From Gammaproteobacteria bacterium (lineage in GTDB: Bacteria > Pseudomonadota > Gammaproteobacteria > Ga0077536): 64,000 bases of DNA. Position 1 is the first letter of the stretch; every line of letters starts with the position of its first letter. Made by a program: the position numbers and the translations under genes. Under the pieces are notes generated by a model. The model worked only from the letters and a program-made list of their open reading frames with translations. It did no database searches and was not told the DNA's origin. Where the stretch lies: positions 144,725 to 208,724 of the forward strand of contig JACKNG010000009.1 in NCBI GenBank assembly GCA_024235015.1, given 5' to 3'. Positions 1 through 8,805 of the stretch are shown piece after piece.

Positions 1-2
1 CT

Positions 3-605
3 CGCTCACGGGTGGCCGCTGCCGCGGGCGGCTGCATCCTGCTGCGGACCGCCGCGCTGCGCGCACTGGGCGGCTTCGAAGCGCTGCACGATGCCATCAT
101 CGATGACTGCACCCTGGCCGGCCGGGTCAAGCGCCAGGGCGGACGCACCTGGCTTGGCCTCAGTCGCGGCGTCCGCGCCATCCGCCCCTATGCCACGCTC
201 GGCAACATCTGGAACATGGTCGCGCGCACCGCCTTCACCCAGTTGCATTATTCCCTGGCCCTGCTGATGCTGTGCACCCTGATGCTGCTGCTGTCGTTCG
301 GCGCGCCCGTGGCGGCGCTCACGGCCGGTGGCGCCAGCACCGCCTGCGGCCTGCTGGCACTCGGCGCCCTGACCGCCGCCTACTGGCCGACGGTGCGCTA
401 CTACGATCTCGCGCCGATCTGGGCGCTGACCCTGCCCGCCGCGGCAGTGCTCTTCCTGGCCATGACCTGGACCTCGGCCCTGCGCTACTGGCGTGGCGAG
501 CGCAGCCGCTGGAAGAACCGCAGCTACGAACGGGCCACGCCGTCACAGTCCGCCGACGCCGCACGGAACCCGGCGGCCACGCGGGACTCGATAACGAAGG
601 TCTGA
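3..605 (+). CDS. hpnB: Hopanoid-associated glycosyltransferase HpnB, C-terminal part
   Basis: The gene is cut by the left edge of the window, so only about 200 C-terminal residues are visible and the reading frame is open back to base 3. The visible part begins with RVAAAAGGCILL, followed by an IIDDCTLAGRVK segment and an RTAFTQLHYS segment before three hydrophobic helices. This arrangement is typical of the HpnB group of family 2 membrane glycosyltransferases found in hopanoid gene clusters. The tail is basic and probably cytoplasmic. The next gene, hpnM, starts 16 bases downstream, which supports the hopanoid assignment. The sugar donor and acceptor cannot be read from the sequence. Confidence 0.8.
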   Translation, partial: RSRVAAAAGGCILLRTAALRALGGFEALHDAIIDDCTLAGRVKRQGGRTWLGLSRGVRAIRPYATLGNIWNMVARTAFTQLHYSLALLMLCTLMLLLSFGAPVAALTAGGASTACGLLALGALTAAYWPTVRYYDLAPIWALTLPAAAVLFLAMTWTSALRYWRGERSRWKNRSYERATPSQSADAARNPAATRDSITKV

Positions 606-621
606 AGGAACCCACCCGCTC

Positions 622-1206
622 ATGAAATACCTGTTGCCGCTCGTCCTCTTCCTCTCCGTGTCCGGTGCCGCCATGGCCGGGACCACCGCCGAGGCGACGG
701 TGGAGAACCTGCACGCCCACCTGCTCGAGGCCATGCAGGGCGGCGACAGCCTCGGCTACAGCGGGCGCCACGACCTGCTCGCGCCCGTCATCGAGGGCAG
801 CTTCGACTTCGAAACCATCGCCAGCATCGTCACCGGCCGGGCCTGGAAGACCGCCAGCGCCGAACAGCGCGCCGCCTTCCTCGACACTTTCGACGCACTC
901 AGCGTGGCCACCTACGCGACCAATTTCTCCGGCTACGATGGCGAGCGCTTCGAGACCCGGGACAGCGAGGACAGCCGCGGCTCGCGCATCGTGCGCACCG
1001 TGCTGGTCAAGAGCGATGGCGACGAGATAACCCTTAATTACATGTTGCGCGAAACCAACGGTGACTGGCGCATCATCAACGTGGTCGCCCAGGGCGTCTC
1101 CGACCTCTCGCTCAAGCGCGCCGAGTACACGGCCGTTATCGAGTCTGAGGGGTTCGATTCACTGGTCCGGCGCCTGCGCGAGAAAGTCTCGGAGATGGCG
1201 CACTGA
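622..1206 (+). CDS. hpnM: Hopanoid-associated MlaC/Ttg2D-like periplasmic protein HpnM
   Basis: This 194-residue protein has a cleavable signal peptide (MKYLLPLVLFLSVSGAAMA) and the fold signature of the toluene-tolerance/MlaC family of periplasmic phospholipid carriers. The central GRAWKTASAEQRAAFLDTF and the C-terminal GVSDLSLKRAEYTAVI blocks are typical of HpnM. HpnM proteins are thought to move hopanoids or other lipids between membranes; that role is family knowledge and not shown here. The gene follows hpnB closely and probably shares its transcript. It is the only MlaC-like protein in the window, although mlaE, mlaF and mlaD homologues lie near 19-22 kb. Confidence 0.85.
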   Translation: MKYLLPLVLFLSVSGAAMAGTTAEATVENLHAHLLEAMQGGDSLGYSGRHDLLAPVIEGSFDFETIASIVTGRAWKTASAEQRAAFLDTFDALSVATYATNFSGYDGERFETRDSEDSRGSRIVRTVLVKSDGDEITLNYMLRETNGDWRIINVVAQGVSDLSLKRAEYTAVIESEGFDSLVRRLREKVSEMAH

Positions 1207-1579
1207 GGGAGTCCGGAATCCGGCCCTGAGAGGAACTGTCGACCTTGCGTCCACGCCGCTGCTGAGCGCGATGCCAAGGCCCGGCAAGGCGTAGCGAGTA
1301 CCGTGCAGGCGCACTGCACGAACGCGCGAGGATGCCACCGGGCGCGAACGGGTTTCCGTCGGCCGTTCGGCTTGCCCGTCGAACCCGCCGGTCGAGGCGT
1401 CGCCTGCACCCAGCAGTGGCCCTGTGCGCGAGCGACGCGACGCCGGCCGGCATGTTCGGTGGAACGCGCGTGATGTCGACGAAAGGCCCACGGGCCCTAG
1501 TGCGGGTACGCCACATCTGTGGCATCATTTCGCGCCAATAACAACGCCCCGAAACCAAAGCGAAGGTCTTGCGTAACCC
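1207..1579. other. Intergenic region between hpnM and mlaA
   Basis: This stretch has no convincing gene. It holds two inverted repeats: CGTGCA/TGCACG with a 7-base gap at 1302-1320, and GCCACA/TGTGGC with a 2-base gap at 1510-1523. The second lies about 55 bases ahead of the mlaA start and could be an operator or part of a promoter region. No clear -35/-10 pair was recognised. Confidence 0.4.
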
Positions 1580-2338
1580 ATGAAGCTGCCCGGAATTCGC
1601 GCTGTACTGCCGGCGCTCGCCGTTCTCTCCCTGTTGCTCGTCACCGGATGCTCGTCGACCGCCACGACCGATCCCGGCGATCCCCACGAAGCGTTGAACC
1701 GCAAGTTCTACGCCTTCAACGACACCCTGGACAAGAACATCCTGGAACCGGTGGCGAAGAAGTACGTGGCCGTGACGCCCGACCCGATGCGCGAGAGCGT
1801 GACCAACTTCTTCGACAACGTGTCCTACCTGAACACCATCGCCAACGACCTGCTGCAGGGCAAGGTGGGCGCGTTCTTCACCGATTCGGGACGCTTCGTC
1901 GTCAACAGCACGCTCGGTATCGGCGGCCTGTTCGATCCGGCCACCGGCATCGGCCTCGAACAGCGCGAAGAAGACCTGGGCCAGACCTTCGGCGTGTGGG
2001 GTGCGGGCGAAGGCGCCTACCTGACCCTGCCCTTCCTCGGCCCGAGTTCCTACCGCGACCTGCCGTCCCCGGCGATGGGCATGTTGCTCAACCCCCTGAC
2101 CTATCTCTCGGCCGTGGTCACCATCCCGGTGGGTGTGGTCAACGCCGTCAATACCCGCGCCAACCTGCTCGATGCCTCGCGCATCCGCGATCAGGCCGCA
2201 CTCGATCCCTACACGTTCGTGCGCGAAGCCTGGCGCCAGCAGCGCGAGTACCAGATCTACGACGGCAACCCGCCCGGCGACGGCTTTGACGAGTTCATCG
2301 AGGGCGAGGGCGACGCCGCCATCCTGCGCGTCTACTGA
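1580..2338 (+). CDS. mlaA: MlaA (VacJ) family outer-membrane lipoprotein
   Basis: The 252-residue product has a lipoprotein signal peptide ending in the lipobox LVTGC, with the acylated cysteine near residue 25. The body carries the MlaA blocks DPHEALNRKFYAFNDTLD, FFDNVSYLNTIANDLLQGK and LGQTFGVWGAGEGAYLTLPFLGPS. MlaA sits in the outer membrane and removes phospholipids from its outer leaflet, passing them to periplasmic carriers. The length is normal for the family. Its position just after hpnM, a carrier-like protein, fits joint action in lipid traffic. The gene ends 60 bases before the convergent glcF. Confidence 0.93.
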   Translation: MKLPGIRAVLPALAVLSLLLVTGCSSTATTDPGDPHEALNRKFYAFNDTLDKNILEPVAKKYVAVTPDPMRESVTNFFDNVSYLNTIANDLLQGKVGAFFTDSGRFVVNSTLGIGGLFDPATGIGLEQREEDLGQTFGVWGAGEGAYLTLPFLGPSSYRDLPSPAMGMLLNPLTYLSAVVTIPVGVVNAVNTRANLLDASRIRDQAALDPYTFVREAWRQQREYQIYDGNPPGDGFDEFIEGEGDAAILRVY

Positions 2339-2398
2339 GGACGCCGACCGCGGCGGCCCGGTCCCGGGCCGCTGCGCGCTTCCCATGCCACTGCCCGC

Positions 2399-3631
2399 TC
2401 AGGCGTCGGGCAGGCAATCCGCAACCAGTTCCAGCCAGTGCCTGACCGGCACCTGCGCAGCCTGCGCGAGGTGGGTCTGGCAGCCGATGTTGGCCGTCAC
2501 GACGAGTTGCGGCCGCGCCGCCATCAGGTGGCCGAGCTTGCGTGTGCGTAGCGCGGACGCCTGGTCCGGGTGGACCAGGGCGTAGCTGCCGGCCGAGCCA
2601 CAGCACAGGTGGCTTTCCGCCACCGGCACGAGTTCGAAACCACAGGCGCGCAACAGGCCTTCGAGCCGGCCGCCCAGGCGTTGCCCGTGCTGCAGGCTGC
2701 ACGGTGCCTGCACCGCCACGGCGCCGACGCCGCTGACCTCGAGACGGCAGGCCAGCAGCCCCGCATCGACCAGCTCGAGCGGGTCGCGCGCGAGTGCGGC
2801 GATGCGCGCGGCGCGTTCGGCGTAGGTGGCATCGTCCCGCAACAGGTCGGTGTATTCCTTGAGCTGCACGCCGCAACCCGAGGCCGTCACCATCACCGCC
2901 TCGGCGCCGGCGTCGAGTGCCGGCCACCAGGCGTCGATGACCCGTCGCGCCTGCGCGCGCGCCACCTCTTCGGCGCCGAGGTGATGGGCCAGGGCGCCAC
3001 AGCAGTCGGCACCCGCGACCCGCACCAGCTCGATGCCGAGCGCGTCGAACACCCGCACGGCGGCGGCGTCGATGGCCGGGTTGAGTACCGGTTGGGCGCA
3101 ACCGCCCAGCAGCAGCACGCGTCGCGCATGACGGGCCGGCGCCGCTCGCGGCGCGGGCGCCGGCGCGCGACGTGGCGGGAGGTGCGCGGCGAGCCGCGCC
3201 GGCAGCAGCGGTCGGACCCAGCGCGCCATCGCCAGCAGCGGGGCGAACCGTCGCGGGTAGGGCACCACGTTGAGCAAGGCATGGCGCAACAGGCGCGACG
3301 GCCACGGCGGCGGCGCCCGCCGCAACACGCGCGGGCGCACCAGCTCGACCAGGCGACCGTAGCGCACGCCCGAGGGGCAGGTCGTCTCGCAGTTGCGGCA
3401 AACCAGGCAATGATCGAGGTGCAGGCGGGTGTCGGCGCCGACGCTGCCGTCTTCGAGCAAGGCCTTGATCAGGTAGATGCGCCCGCGCGGCCCCTCCAGC
3501 TCGTCACCGCTGAGCTGGTAGGTCGGGCAGGTCGCGTTGCAGAAACCGCAGTGCACGCAGCTGCGCACGATGGCGGCTGCCTCGGCACTGAAATCCTCCG
3601 CGGCCATCGCCGCGCTCACCGGGGCGCGCAT
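2399..3631 (-). CDS. glcF: Glycolate oxidase iron-sulfur subunit GlcF
   Basis: The 410-residue protein carries two ferredoxin-type 4Fe-4S motifs near its N-terminus, CVHCGFCNATCP from about residue 25 and CLVCRNCETTCP from about residue 77. Two cysteine-rich CCG domains follow, with DCCGALAHHLG and LCCGSAGSY. This is the GlcF architecture: the subunit passes electrons from glycolate oxidation towards quinone. The ATG at 3631 was chosen because it lies 8 bases after the glcE stop; an internal ATG at 3607 is an alternative. The frame stays open further upstream, but that part overlaps glcE. No glcD (catalytic flavoprotein) is present in the window. Confidence 0.9.
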   Translation of the reverse strand: MRAPVSAAMAAEDFSAEAAAIVRSCVHCGFCNATCPTYQLSGDELEGPRGRIYLIKALLEDGSVGADTRLHLDHCLVCRNCETTCPSGVRYGRLVELVRPRVLRRAPPPWPSRLLRHALLNVVPYPRRFAPLLAMARWVRPLLPARLAAHLPPRRAPAPAPRAAPARHARRVLLLGGCAQPVLNPAIDAAAVRVFDALGIELVRVAGADCCGALAHHLGAEEVARAQARRVIDAWWPALDAGAEAVMVTASGCGVQLKEYTDLLRDDATYAERAARIAALARDPLELVDAGLLACRLEVSGVGAVAVQAPCSLQHGQRLGGRLEGLLRACGFELVPVAESHLCCGSAGSYALVHPDQASALRTRKLGHLMAARPQLVVTANIGCQTHLAQAAQVPVRHWLELVADCLPDA

Positions 3632-3638
3632 GGTGTCC

Positions 3639-4742
3639 TTACAGCCACGGGTAGAGACGTCCGGGGTTGAAAACCCGGGCGGGGTCGAAGGCCTGCTTGA
3701 CCCGTTGCATGAGCGCGGCGAGCGCCGGCGGCGGCGTGGCGAAGTGCGCCTCCACGGCACCGCGGAAAGCCTGCGCATGGCCACCGTGACGCGCGGCGAA
3801 CGAGGCCAGGGCCGCGCCGTCGCCGGCCGCCGCCGCGACCCAGCGCAGGGCGCCACCCCAATCGACGACCGTACAGGCATAGCCATCCGGATCGGGCGCG
3901 GCGGGCGGCAGCGCGAGGCGCCAGGCGACCCGTCCGGCAGCGGCGTCGCCGAGCACGCCGGGAGCGTGGTCGCGCAGGTCATCCCATGGTCCGCCCGTCT
4001 CCTCGACGCGTTCCGGCGCGAGGCGACGCACCGCGTCGTCGATCGCGGCCGCACTGCCGGACACGCGCTGGTAGAGCCTGTTGCCGACATGCGCGAGGCC
4101 CGTGGTCGGCCACGGCTTCGCCTGCAGGGCGACCATGCGCGCGGCCGCCTCGGCACGCTCGGCGGGCCAGCTCAGGGTTGCTTCGCGCGCCGGGCGCGGG
4201 ACCACCCGCAACGATACCCGGGTCAGCACGCCCAGCGTGCCCAGCGCCCCGCACTGCAGGCGCGAGACGTCGTAGCCGGCGACGTTCTTCATCACCTGGC
4301 CGCCGAAGCGGAGCACCTCGCCATGGCCATTGACGAGTTCGACGCCGAGGACGAAGTCGCGCGCGCTGCCGCGGAACGGCCGCGCGGGGCCGGACAGGCC
4401 GGCCGCAACCACGCCGCCGAGGGTCGTCGCCGAAGAGAAGCGCGGCGGTTCGAAACCGAGCATCTGGCCGCGTTCGGCCAGCGCCTGCTCGATCTCGACC
4501 AGCGGGGTGCCGGCGCGGGCGGTCAGCACCAGTTCACTCGGTTCGTAGTCGAGGATGCCGCACAGCAACCGCGTGTCGAGCTCGGTGTCGCTCGCCGTCG
4601 CGGCACCGTAGAAAGCCTTGCTGTCGCCGCCGCGGATGCGCAGGCTGCGCCCTTCGGCTGCCGCCGTGCGGACCTGCTGCGCGAGCGCCGTCGTGGCGGC
4701 ATCGACCGGCCGGCCCGCAGCGGGCCCCGCTGCCGCGATCAT
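3639..4742 (-). CDS. glcE: Glycolate oxidase FAD-binding subunit GlcE
   Basis: The 367-residue protein shows an N-terminal FAD-binding PCMH-type domain with RIRGGDSKAFYG, the TLGGVVAAGLSGPARP block and FGGQVMKNVAGYDVSRL, which is diagnostic for GlcE. It ends with FDPARVFNPGRLYPWL, the usual C-terminus of this oxidase family. GlcE works with GlcD and GlcF in oxidising glycolate to glyoxylate. Its start codon overlaps the stop of aroC by 4 bases, and glcF follows after 8 bases, so aroC-glcE-glcF looks translationally coupled. Confidence 0.92.
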   Translation of the reverse strand: MIAAAGPAAGRPVDAATTALAQQVRTAAAEGRSLRIRGGDSKAFYGAATASDTELDTRLLCGILDYEPSELVLTARAGTPLVEIEQALAERGQMLGFEPPRFSSATTLGGVVAAGLSGPARPFRGSARDFVLGVELVNGHGEVLRFGGQVMKNVAGYDVSRLQCGALGTLGVLTRVSLRVVPRPAREATLSWPAERAEAAARMVALQAKPWPTTGLAHVGNRLYQRVSGSAAAIDDAVRRLAPERVEETGGPWDDLRDHAPGVLGDAAAGRVAWRLALPPAAPDPDGYACTVVDWGGALRWVAAAAGDGAALASFAARHGGHAQAFRGAVEAHFATPPPALAALMQRVKQAFDPARVFNPGRLYPWL

Positions 4743-5842
4743 GGCCTCGCCGGTTGCCCGACCACCGGTGTCGCCACCTCGACCGCGCCGTTCTGCCCGC
4801 GTTGGCGCAGGGCATGATCGACCAGCACCAGCGCCAGCATGGCCTCGGCGATCGGCACCGCGCGGATACCGACGCAGGGATCGTGCCGGCCGAGGGTGGC
4901 GATCTCGGCCGCGGCGCCGTGGACGTCGATGGTCGCACCGCTGAGGCGGATGCTGGAGGTCGGCTTGAGGGCGATGCTGACGACGATGTCCTGGCCGGTC
5001 GAGATACCGCCGACGATACCGCCGGCGTGGTTGGCGGCGAAACGCTCGGGCGACATCTCGTCGCGGTGCACGGTGCCCTTCTGCCCGACCACGGCGAAGC
5101 CGTCGCCGATCTCGACGCCCTTGACGGCATTGATGCTCATCATGGCCTTGGCGATGTCGGCGTCGAGGCGGTCGAAGACCGGCTCGCCCCAGCCCGGCGG
5201 CAGGCCACGCGCCACCACGTTGACCCGCGCCCCGATCGAATCGCCCTCCTTGCGCAGGGCGTCCATGTAGGCCTCGAGCTCGGGCACGCGCGCGGGCTCG
5301 GCGCAGAAGAAGGGATTACCGTCCACGGCAGCGAGATCGTGCGCGGCGAGCGCGATCGGACCGAGTTGAGCGAGGTAACCGTGGAGCGTCACGCCGTGGA
5401 CCTCGGCGAGGTACTTGCGCGCGATGGCGCCGGCCGCGACGCGCATGCAGGTCTCGCGCGCCGAGGCACGACCTCCGCCGCGGTAGTCGCGCACGCCGTA
5501 TTTCTGCACGTAGGCATAGTCGGCATGGCCGGGACGGAACTTGTCGCGGATATCGGCATAGTCGCGCGACTTCTGGTCGGTGTTCTCGATGACCAGGCCG
5601 ATCGGGGTGCCGGTGGTGCGGCCGTCGAAGACCCCGGACATGATGCGCACGAGGTCGTCCTCGCGGCGCTGCGTGGTATGGCGTGACTGGCCCGGCTTGC
5701 GCCGATCGAGCTCGCGCTGCAGGTCGGCTTCGCACAGGGACAGGCCGGGCGGGCAGCCGTCGACGATACCGACGTAGCCGGGGCCGTGGCTCTCGCCCGC
5801 CGTGGTCAGGGTGAACAGGGTACCGAGGGTGTTTCCGGACAT
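4739..5842 (-). CDS. aroC: Chorismate synthase AroC
   Basis: The 367-residue protein begins MSGNTLGTLFTLTTAGESHG, the standard start of chorismate synthase, and contains the FMN-binding RGGGRASARETCMRVAAGA block and a DPCVGIRAVPIAEAM segment. It converts 5-enolpyruvylshikimate 3-phosphate to chorismate, using reduced flavin, as the last shared step towards aromatic amino acids. The length is normal. It follows prmB, which ends 39 bases upstream, and overlaps glcE by 4 bases. Another shikimate-pathway gene, aroE, lies at 45.6 kb. Confidence 0.98.
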   Translation of the reverse strand: MSGNTLGTLFTLTTAGESHGPGYVGIVDGCPPGLSLCEADLQRELDRRKPGQSRHTTQRREDDLVRIMSGVFDGRTTGTPIGLVIENTDQKSRDYADIRDKFRPGHADYAYVQKYGVRDYRGGGRASARETCMRVAAGAIARKYLAEVHGVTLHGYLAQLGPIALAAHDLAAVDGNPFFCAEPARVPELEAYMDALRKEGDSIGARVNVVARGLPPGWGEPVFDRLDADIAKAMMSINAVKGVEIGDGFAVVGQKGTVHRDEMSPERFAANHAGGIVGGISTGQDIVVSIALKPTSSIRLSGATIDVHGAAAEIATLGRHDPCVGIRAVPIAEAMLALVLVDHALRQRGQNGAVEVATPVVGQPARP

Positions 5843-5880
5843 CCGGCCATTCTACCAGCGCGGCGCCGTCGCTGGCCCGC

Positions 5881-6768
5881 TCAGACGCCGGCCACGAGAT
5901 CCTCGCGGGTGAGCAGGAACACCCCTTCACCACCGTGCGCGAACTCGAGCCAGGTAAACGGCAGCTGCGGGTAACGCGCCGCCACTTCCGCCCAGATCTC
6001 GCCGACCTCGACGACCAGCAGGCCACCCGGCGCCAGCGCCGCGGGCGCACCGGCGAGGATGCCTTCGAGGCAGCTCATGCCGTCGTCACCGGCCACCAAC
6101 CCGAGCCCGGGTTCCGCCTGGTACTCGGGCGGCAGGGCGCGCCACACCGCGCGCGGCACGTAGGGCGGATTGCTGACGATGATGTCGTAGGGTGCCGCCG
6201 CCGGCGGGTAGAGGTCGGCTTCGTGCAGGGTGACGCGCCCGGCCATCCGGTGGCGCGCGACGTTGGTCGCGGCCACAGCCAGCGCGTCGGCGCTGATGTC
6301 GCTGGCCTCGACGTTCGCCTCGGGGAAGAAATGCGCGCAGGCGATGGCGATACAGCCGCTGCCGGTACCGATGTCGAGCAGGCGCGCCACCGGCCGTGCG
6401 CCCCGCCAGGGTTCGAAGCGCGCCGCGATCAGCTCGGCCAGCGGCGAGCGCGGCACCAGCACGCGTTCGTCGACGGCGAACTCGAGGCCGGCGAACCACA
6501 TCCGCCCGGTGAGATAGGCCGCCGGGCGGCGCGTCTCGATACGTGCCCGCACCAGGGCTTCGACGGCGTCGCGCTGGGCCGCGTCGAGCGGCGCCTCGAG
6601 GGCCTCGGCAGCGATGTCGTAGGACCAGCCGAGCGCATGCAGGACGAGGAACAAGGCCTCGTCAGCGGCATTGTCGGTACCGTGGCCGAAATGCAGGCCG
6701 GCGGCGTCGAAACGCCGCGCGGCCGCCGTTACCAGCGCCGCGGCGCTGGTACCGCCGGACGCGTTCAG
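5881..6768 (-). CDS. prmB: Ribosomal protein uL3 glutamine methyltransferase PrmB
   Basis: The protein of about 295 residues has the SAM-binding motif LLDIGTGSGCIAIACAHFFP and the catalytic SNPPYV motif, followed by LPPEYQAEPGLGLVAGDDG and the C-terminal PFTWLEFAHGGEGVFLLT block. These features separate PrmB (uL3-specific) from PrmC (release-factor specific). Alignment in memory with the E. coli protein puts the start close to the htpG stop. No ATG, GTG or TTG is available there in frame. The CTG at 6768, overlapping the htpG stop (6765-6767), is the best placed start, but this is inference. The first in-frame ATG would delete about 95 residues. Confidence 0.85.
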   Translation of the reverse strand: MNASGGTSAAALVTAAARRFDAAGLHFGHGTDNAADEALFLVLHALGWSYDIAAEALEAPLDAAQRDAVEALVRARIETRRPAAYLTGRMWFAGLEFAVDERVLVPRSPLAELIAARFEPWRGARPVARLLDIGTGSGCIAIACAHFFPEANVEASDISADALAVAATNVARHRMAGRVTLHEADLYPPAAAPYDIIVSNPPYVPRAVWRALPPEYQAEPGLGLVAGDDGMSCLEGILAGAPAALAPGGLLVVEVGEIWAEVAARYPQLPFTWLEFAHGGEGVFLLTREDLVAGV

Positions 6769-8639
6769 CCCGGCTGCCCGGCGAGTTCGAGCACGACCTC
6801 GTTCATGCGTCGCACGAAACCCGCCGGGTCGTCGAGGCGCCCGCCCTCGGCCAGGATCGACTGTTCGTGGAGCAGCGTGGCCCAGTGCTCGAAGCGTTCG
6901 CCGTCCTCGATGGTGTCGAGCACCCGGAGCATGGGATGGCCGAGGTTGATCTCGAGGATGCGCTTGCTTTCCGGCACGTCCTGCCCCGCTGCACGCAGCA
7001 TGCGTTCGAGGTTGGCGCTCATCTGCTCGCCGCCCGACACCAGGCAGGCCGGCGAGGCGGTCAGGCGATGGCTCGCGCGGACGTCGGCGACCCGTTCGCC
7101 GAGCGCACTGCGGATGCGCGCCAACACGCCGTTGTCGGCCTGCTCGCCGGCCTTCTCCGCGTCCGCCCCCGCGACCGGTTCGAGGTCGGCCTGCAGCACC
7201 GACTTGAGCGGCTTGCCGCCGTACTCCGTGAGGTGGCCGACCAGCCACTCGTCGATGGGGTCGTGCATCAGCAGGACCTCGATGCCGCGATCGCGGAAAC
7301 CCTCGAGCTGCGGGCTGTTGCGCGCGGTGGCCAGGCTGTCGCTGACGATGTAGTAGATGGCGTCCTGGTCGTCGCCCATGCGGCCGATGTAATCGTCGAG
7401 GCCGACCAGCGGCGGTTGTTCGCCCTGCTCGTCGTGGGTGCTGGCGAAACGCAGCAGTTTGGCGATGCGCTCCTTGTTGGCAAAGTCCTCGACCACGCCT
7501 TCCTTGAGCACCCGGCCGAAGGCCTGCCAGAACTTCGGATAGTCCTCGCTGCCCGCCAGTTCCTCGATCAGGCCGAGGACCTTCTTCACCGACGCCGCGC
7601 GGATGGTTTCGAGCGCCTTGTTCTTCTGCAGGATTTCGCGCGAGACGTTCAGCGGCAGGTCGCTGGTGTCGATGATGCCGCGCACGAAACGCAGGTAGCG
7701 CGGCAGCAGCTCCTCGGCGTCGTCCATGATGAACACGCGCTGGACGTAGAGCTTGACGCCGTGCTTGGCCTCGCGGTCCCACAGGTCGAACGGCGCCTGC
7801 GCCGGCAGGTAGAACAGCGTGGTGTACTCGAGCTTGCCCTCGACCTTGCTGTGCACCCAGCGCAGCGGATCGCCGAAGTCGTGCGAGACGTGCTTGTAGA
7901 ACTCGCGGTACTCCTCGTCGGTGAGTTCGTTCTTGGACCGTGTCCACATCGCGGTGGCCTGGTTGACCACTTCGCTGCCTTCTTCGTCGCCGCCCTTCGG
8001 CATGCGCACGGGAATCGAGATGTGGTCGGAGTAGCGCTTGCTGATGTCGCGCAGACGCCAGCCGTTGGCGAACTCCTTGGCGTCCTCCTTGAGGTGCAGC
8101 ACGATCTCGGTGCCGCGCTGCGCGCGCTCGACCGTCTCGATGGAATACTCGCCCTTGCCGTCGCTCTCCCAGCGCACGCCGTGCGCGGCAGGTTCGCCGG
8201 CCTTGCGCGTGGTCACCGTGACGCGATCGGCGACGATGAAGGCGGCATAGAAGCCGACGCCGAACTGACCGATGAGCTGCGAATCCTTGCGCGCATCGCC
8301 GCTCAGGGCGCCGAAGAATTCGCGCGTGCCCGACTTGGCGATGGTGCCGAGGTTGGCGATGACCTCCTCGCGGCTCATGCCGATGCCGTTGTCGCGTACC
8401 GTGACGGTGCCGGCCTTCTCGTCGAAGTCGATGTCGACGGCAAGGTCGGCGTCCCCCTCGTAGAGGCTGTCGTCGGAAAGCGCCAGGAAACGCAGCTTGT
8501 CGGCGGCGTCGGAGGCATTGGAAACCAGCTCGCGGAGAAAGATCTCGCGGTTGCTGTAGAGGGAATTGATGACGAGATCGAGCAGCTGGCGCACTTCGGA
8601 TTCGAAGCCGCGCTGCTCCTTGGCCGTGGCTGCGGTCAT
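6765..8639 (-). CDS. htpG: Molecular chaperone HtpG (Hsp90)
   Basis: The 624-residue length equals that of E. coli HtpG. The N-terminal ATPase domain shows ELVSNASDAADKLRF, VRDNGIGMSREEV and GQFGVGFYAAFIVADRV. The middle and dimerisation domains follow with no breaks. The ATG at 8639 was chosen because the protein then begins MTAATAKEQRGFESEVRQLL, as in the family, although the frame is open further upstream. HtpG is an ATP-driven cytoplasmic chaperone induced by heat. A good sigma-32 type promoter lies about 50 bases upstream. prmB starts at the htpG stop codon. Confidence 0.98.
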   Translation of the reverse strand: MTAATAKEQRGFESEVRQLLDLVINSLYSNREIFLRELVSNASDAADKLRFLALSDDSLYEGDADLAVDIDFDEKAGTVTVRDNGIGMSREEVIANLGTIAKSGTREFFGALSGDARKDSQLIGQFGVGFYAAFIVADRVTVTTRKAGEPAAHGVRWESDGKGEYSIETVERAQRGTEIVLHLKEDAKEFANGWRLRDISKRYSDHISIPVRMPKGGDEEGSEVVNQATAMWTRSKNELTDEEYREFYKHVSHDFGDPLRWVHSKVEGKLEYTTLFYLPAQAPFDLWDREAKHGVKLYVQRVFIMDDAEELLPRYLRFVRGIIDTSDLPLNVSREILQKNKALETIRAASVKKVLGLIEELAGSEDYPKFWQAFGRVLKEGVVEDFANKERIAKLLRFASTHDEQGEQPPLVGLDDYIGRMGDDQDAIYYIVSDSLATARNSPQLEGFRDRGIEVLLMHDPIDEWLVGHLTEYGGKPLKSVLQADLEPVAGADAEKAGEQADNGVLARIRSALGERVADVRASHRLTASPACLVSGGEQMSANLERMLRAAGQDVPESKRILEINLGHPMLRVLDTIEDGERFEHWATLLHEQSILAEGGRLDDPAGFVRRMNEVVLELAGQPG

Positions 8640-8690
8640 GGCGTGGAAGTCCTCTCTGAACAGTGTCCGGTGGTGGAGCGGCACGGCAAC

Positions 8691-8717
8691 GTAGGGGCAC
8701 GCGCGAAGGATTTCAAG
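8691..8717 (-). promoter_or_regulatory. Heat-shock (sigma-32 type) promoter of htpG
   Basis: Read on the minus strand, a perfect CTTGAAA -35 element (8717-8711) is followed by 13 bases and then CCCCTACG (8697-8690). The heat-shock consensus is CTTGAAA, 11-16 bases, CCCCATNT, so the first element is exact and the CCCC core of the second is kept. Transcription would start about 45 bases ahead of the htpG ATG. htpG is a classical heat-shock gene, which makes the match more convincing. Confidence 0.75.
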
Positions 8718-8805
8718 GCCGCTTCGAACATCGCGCGGGGCCGCGCTACCATAGCGGCGCCGAACCCGGACCACCCCGACACCGTGCACCGCGAAGCCGC
8801 GCCCA

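Noticed and set aside
2570..3670. Plus-strand open frame opposite glcF
   Set aside because: Arg/Gly/His-rich shadow frame without a ribosome site; glcF on the other strand is certain.
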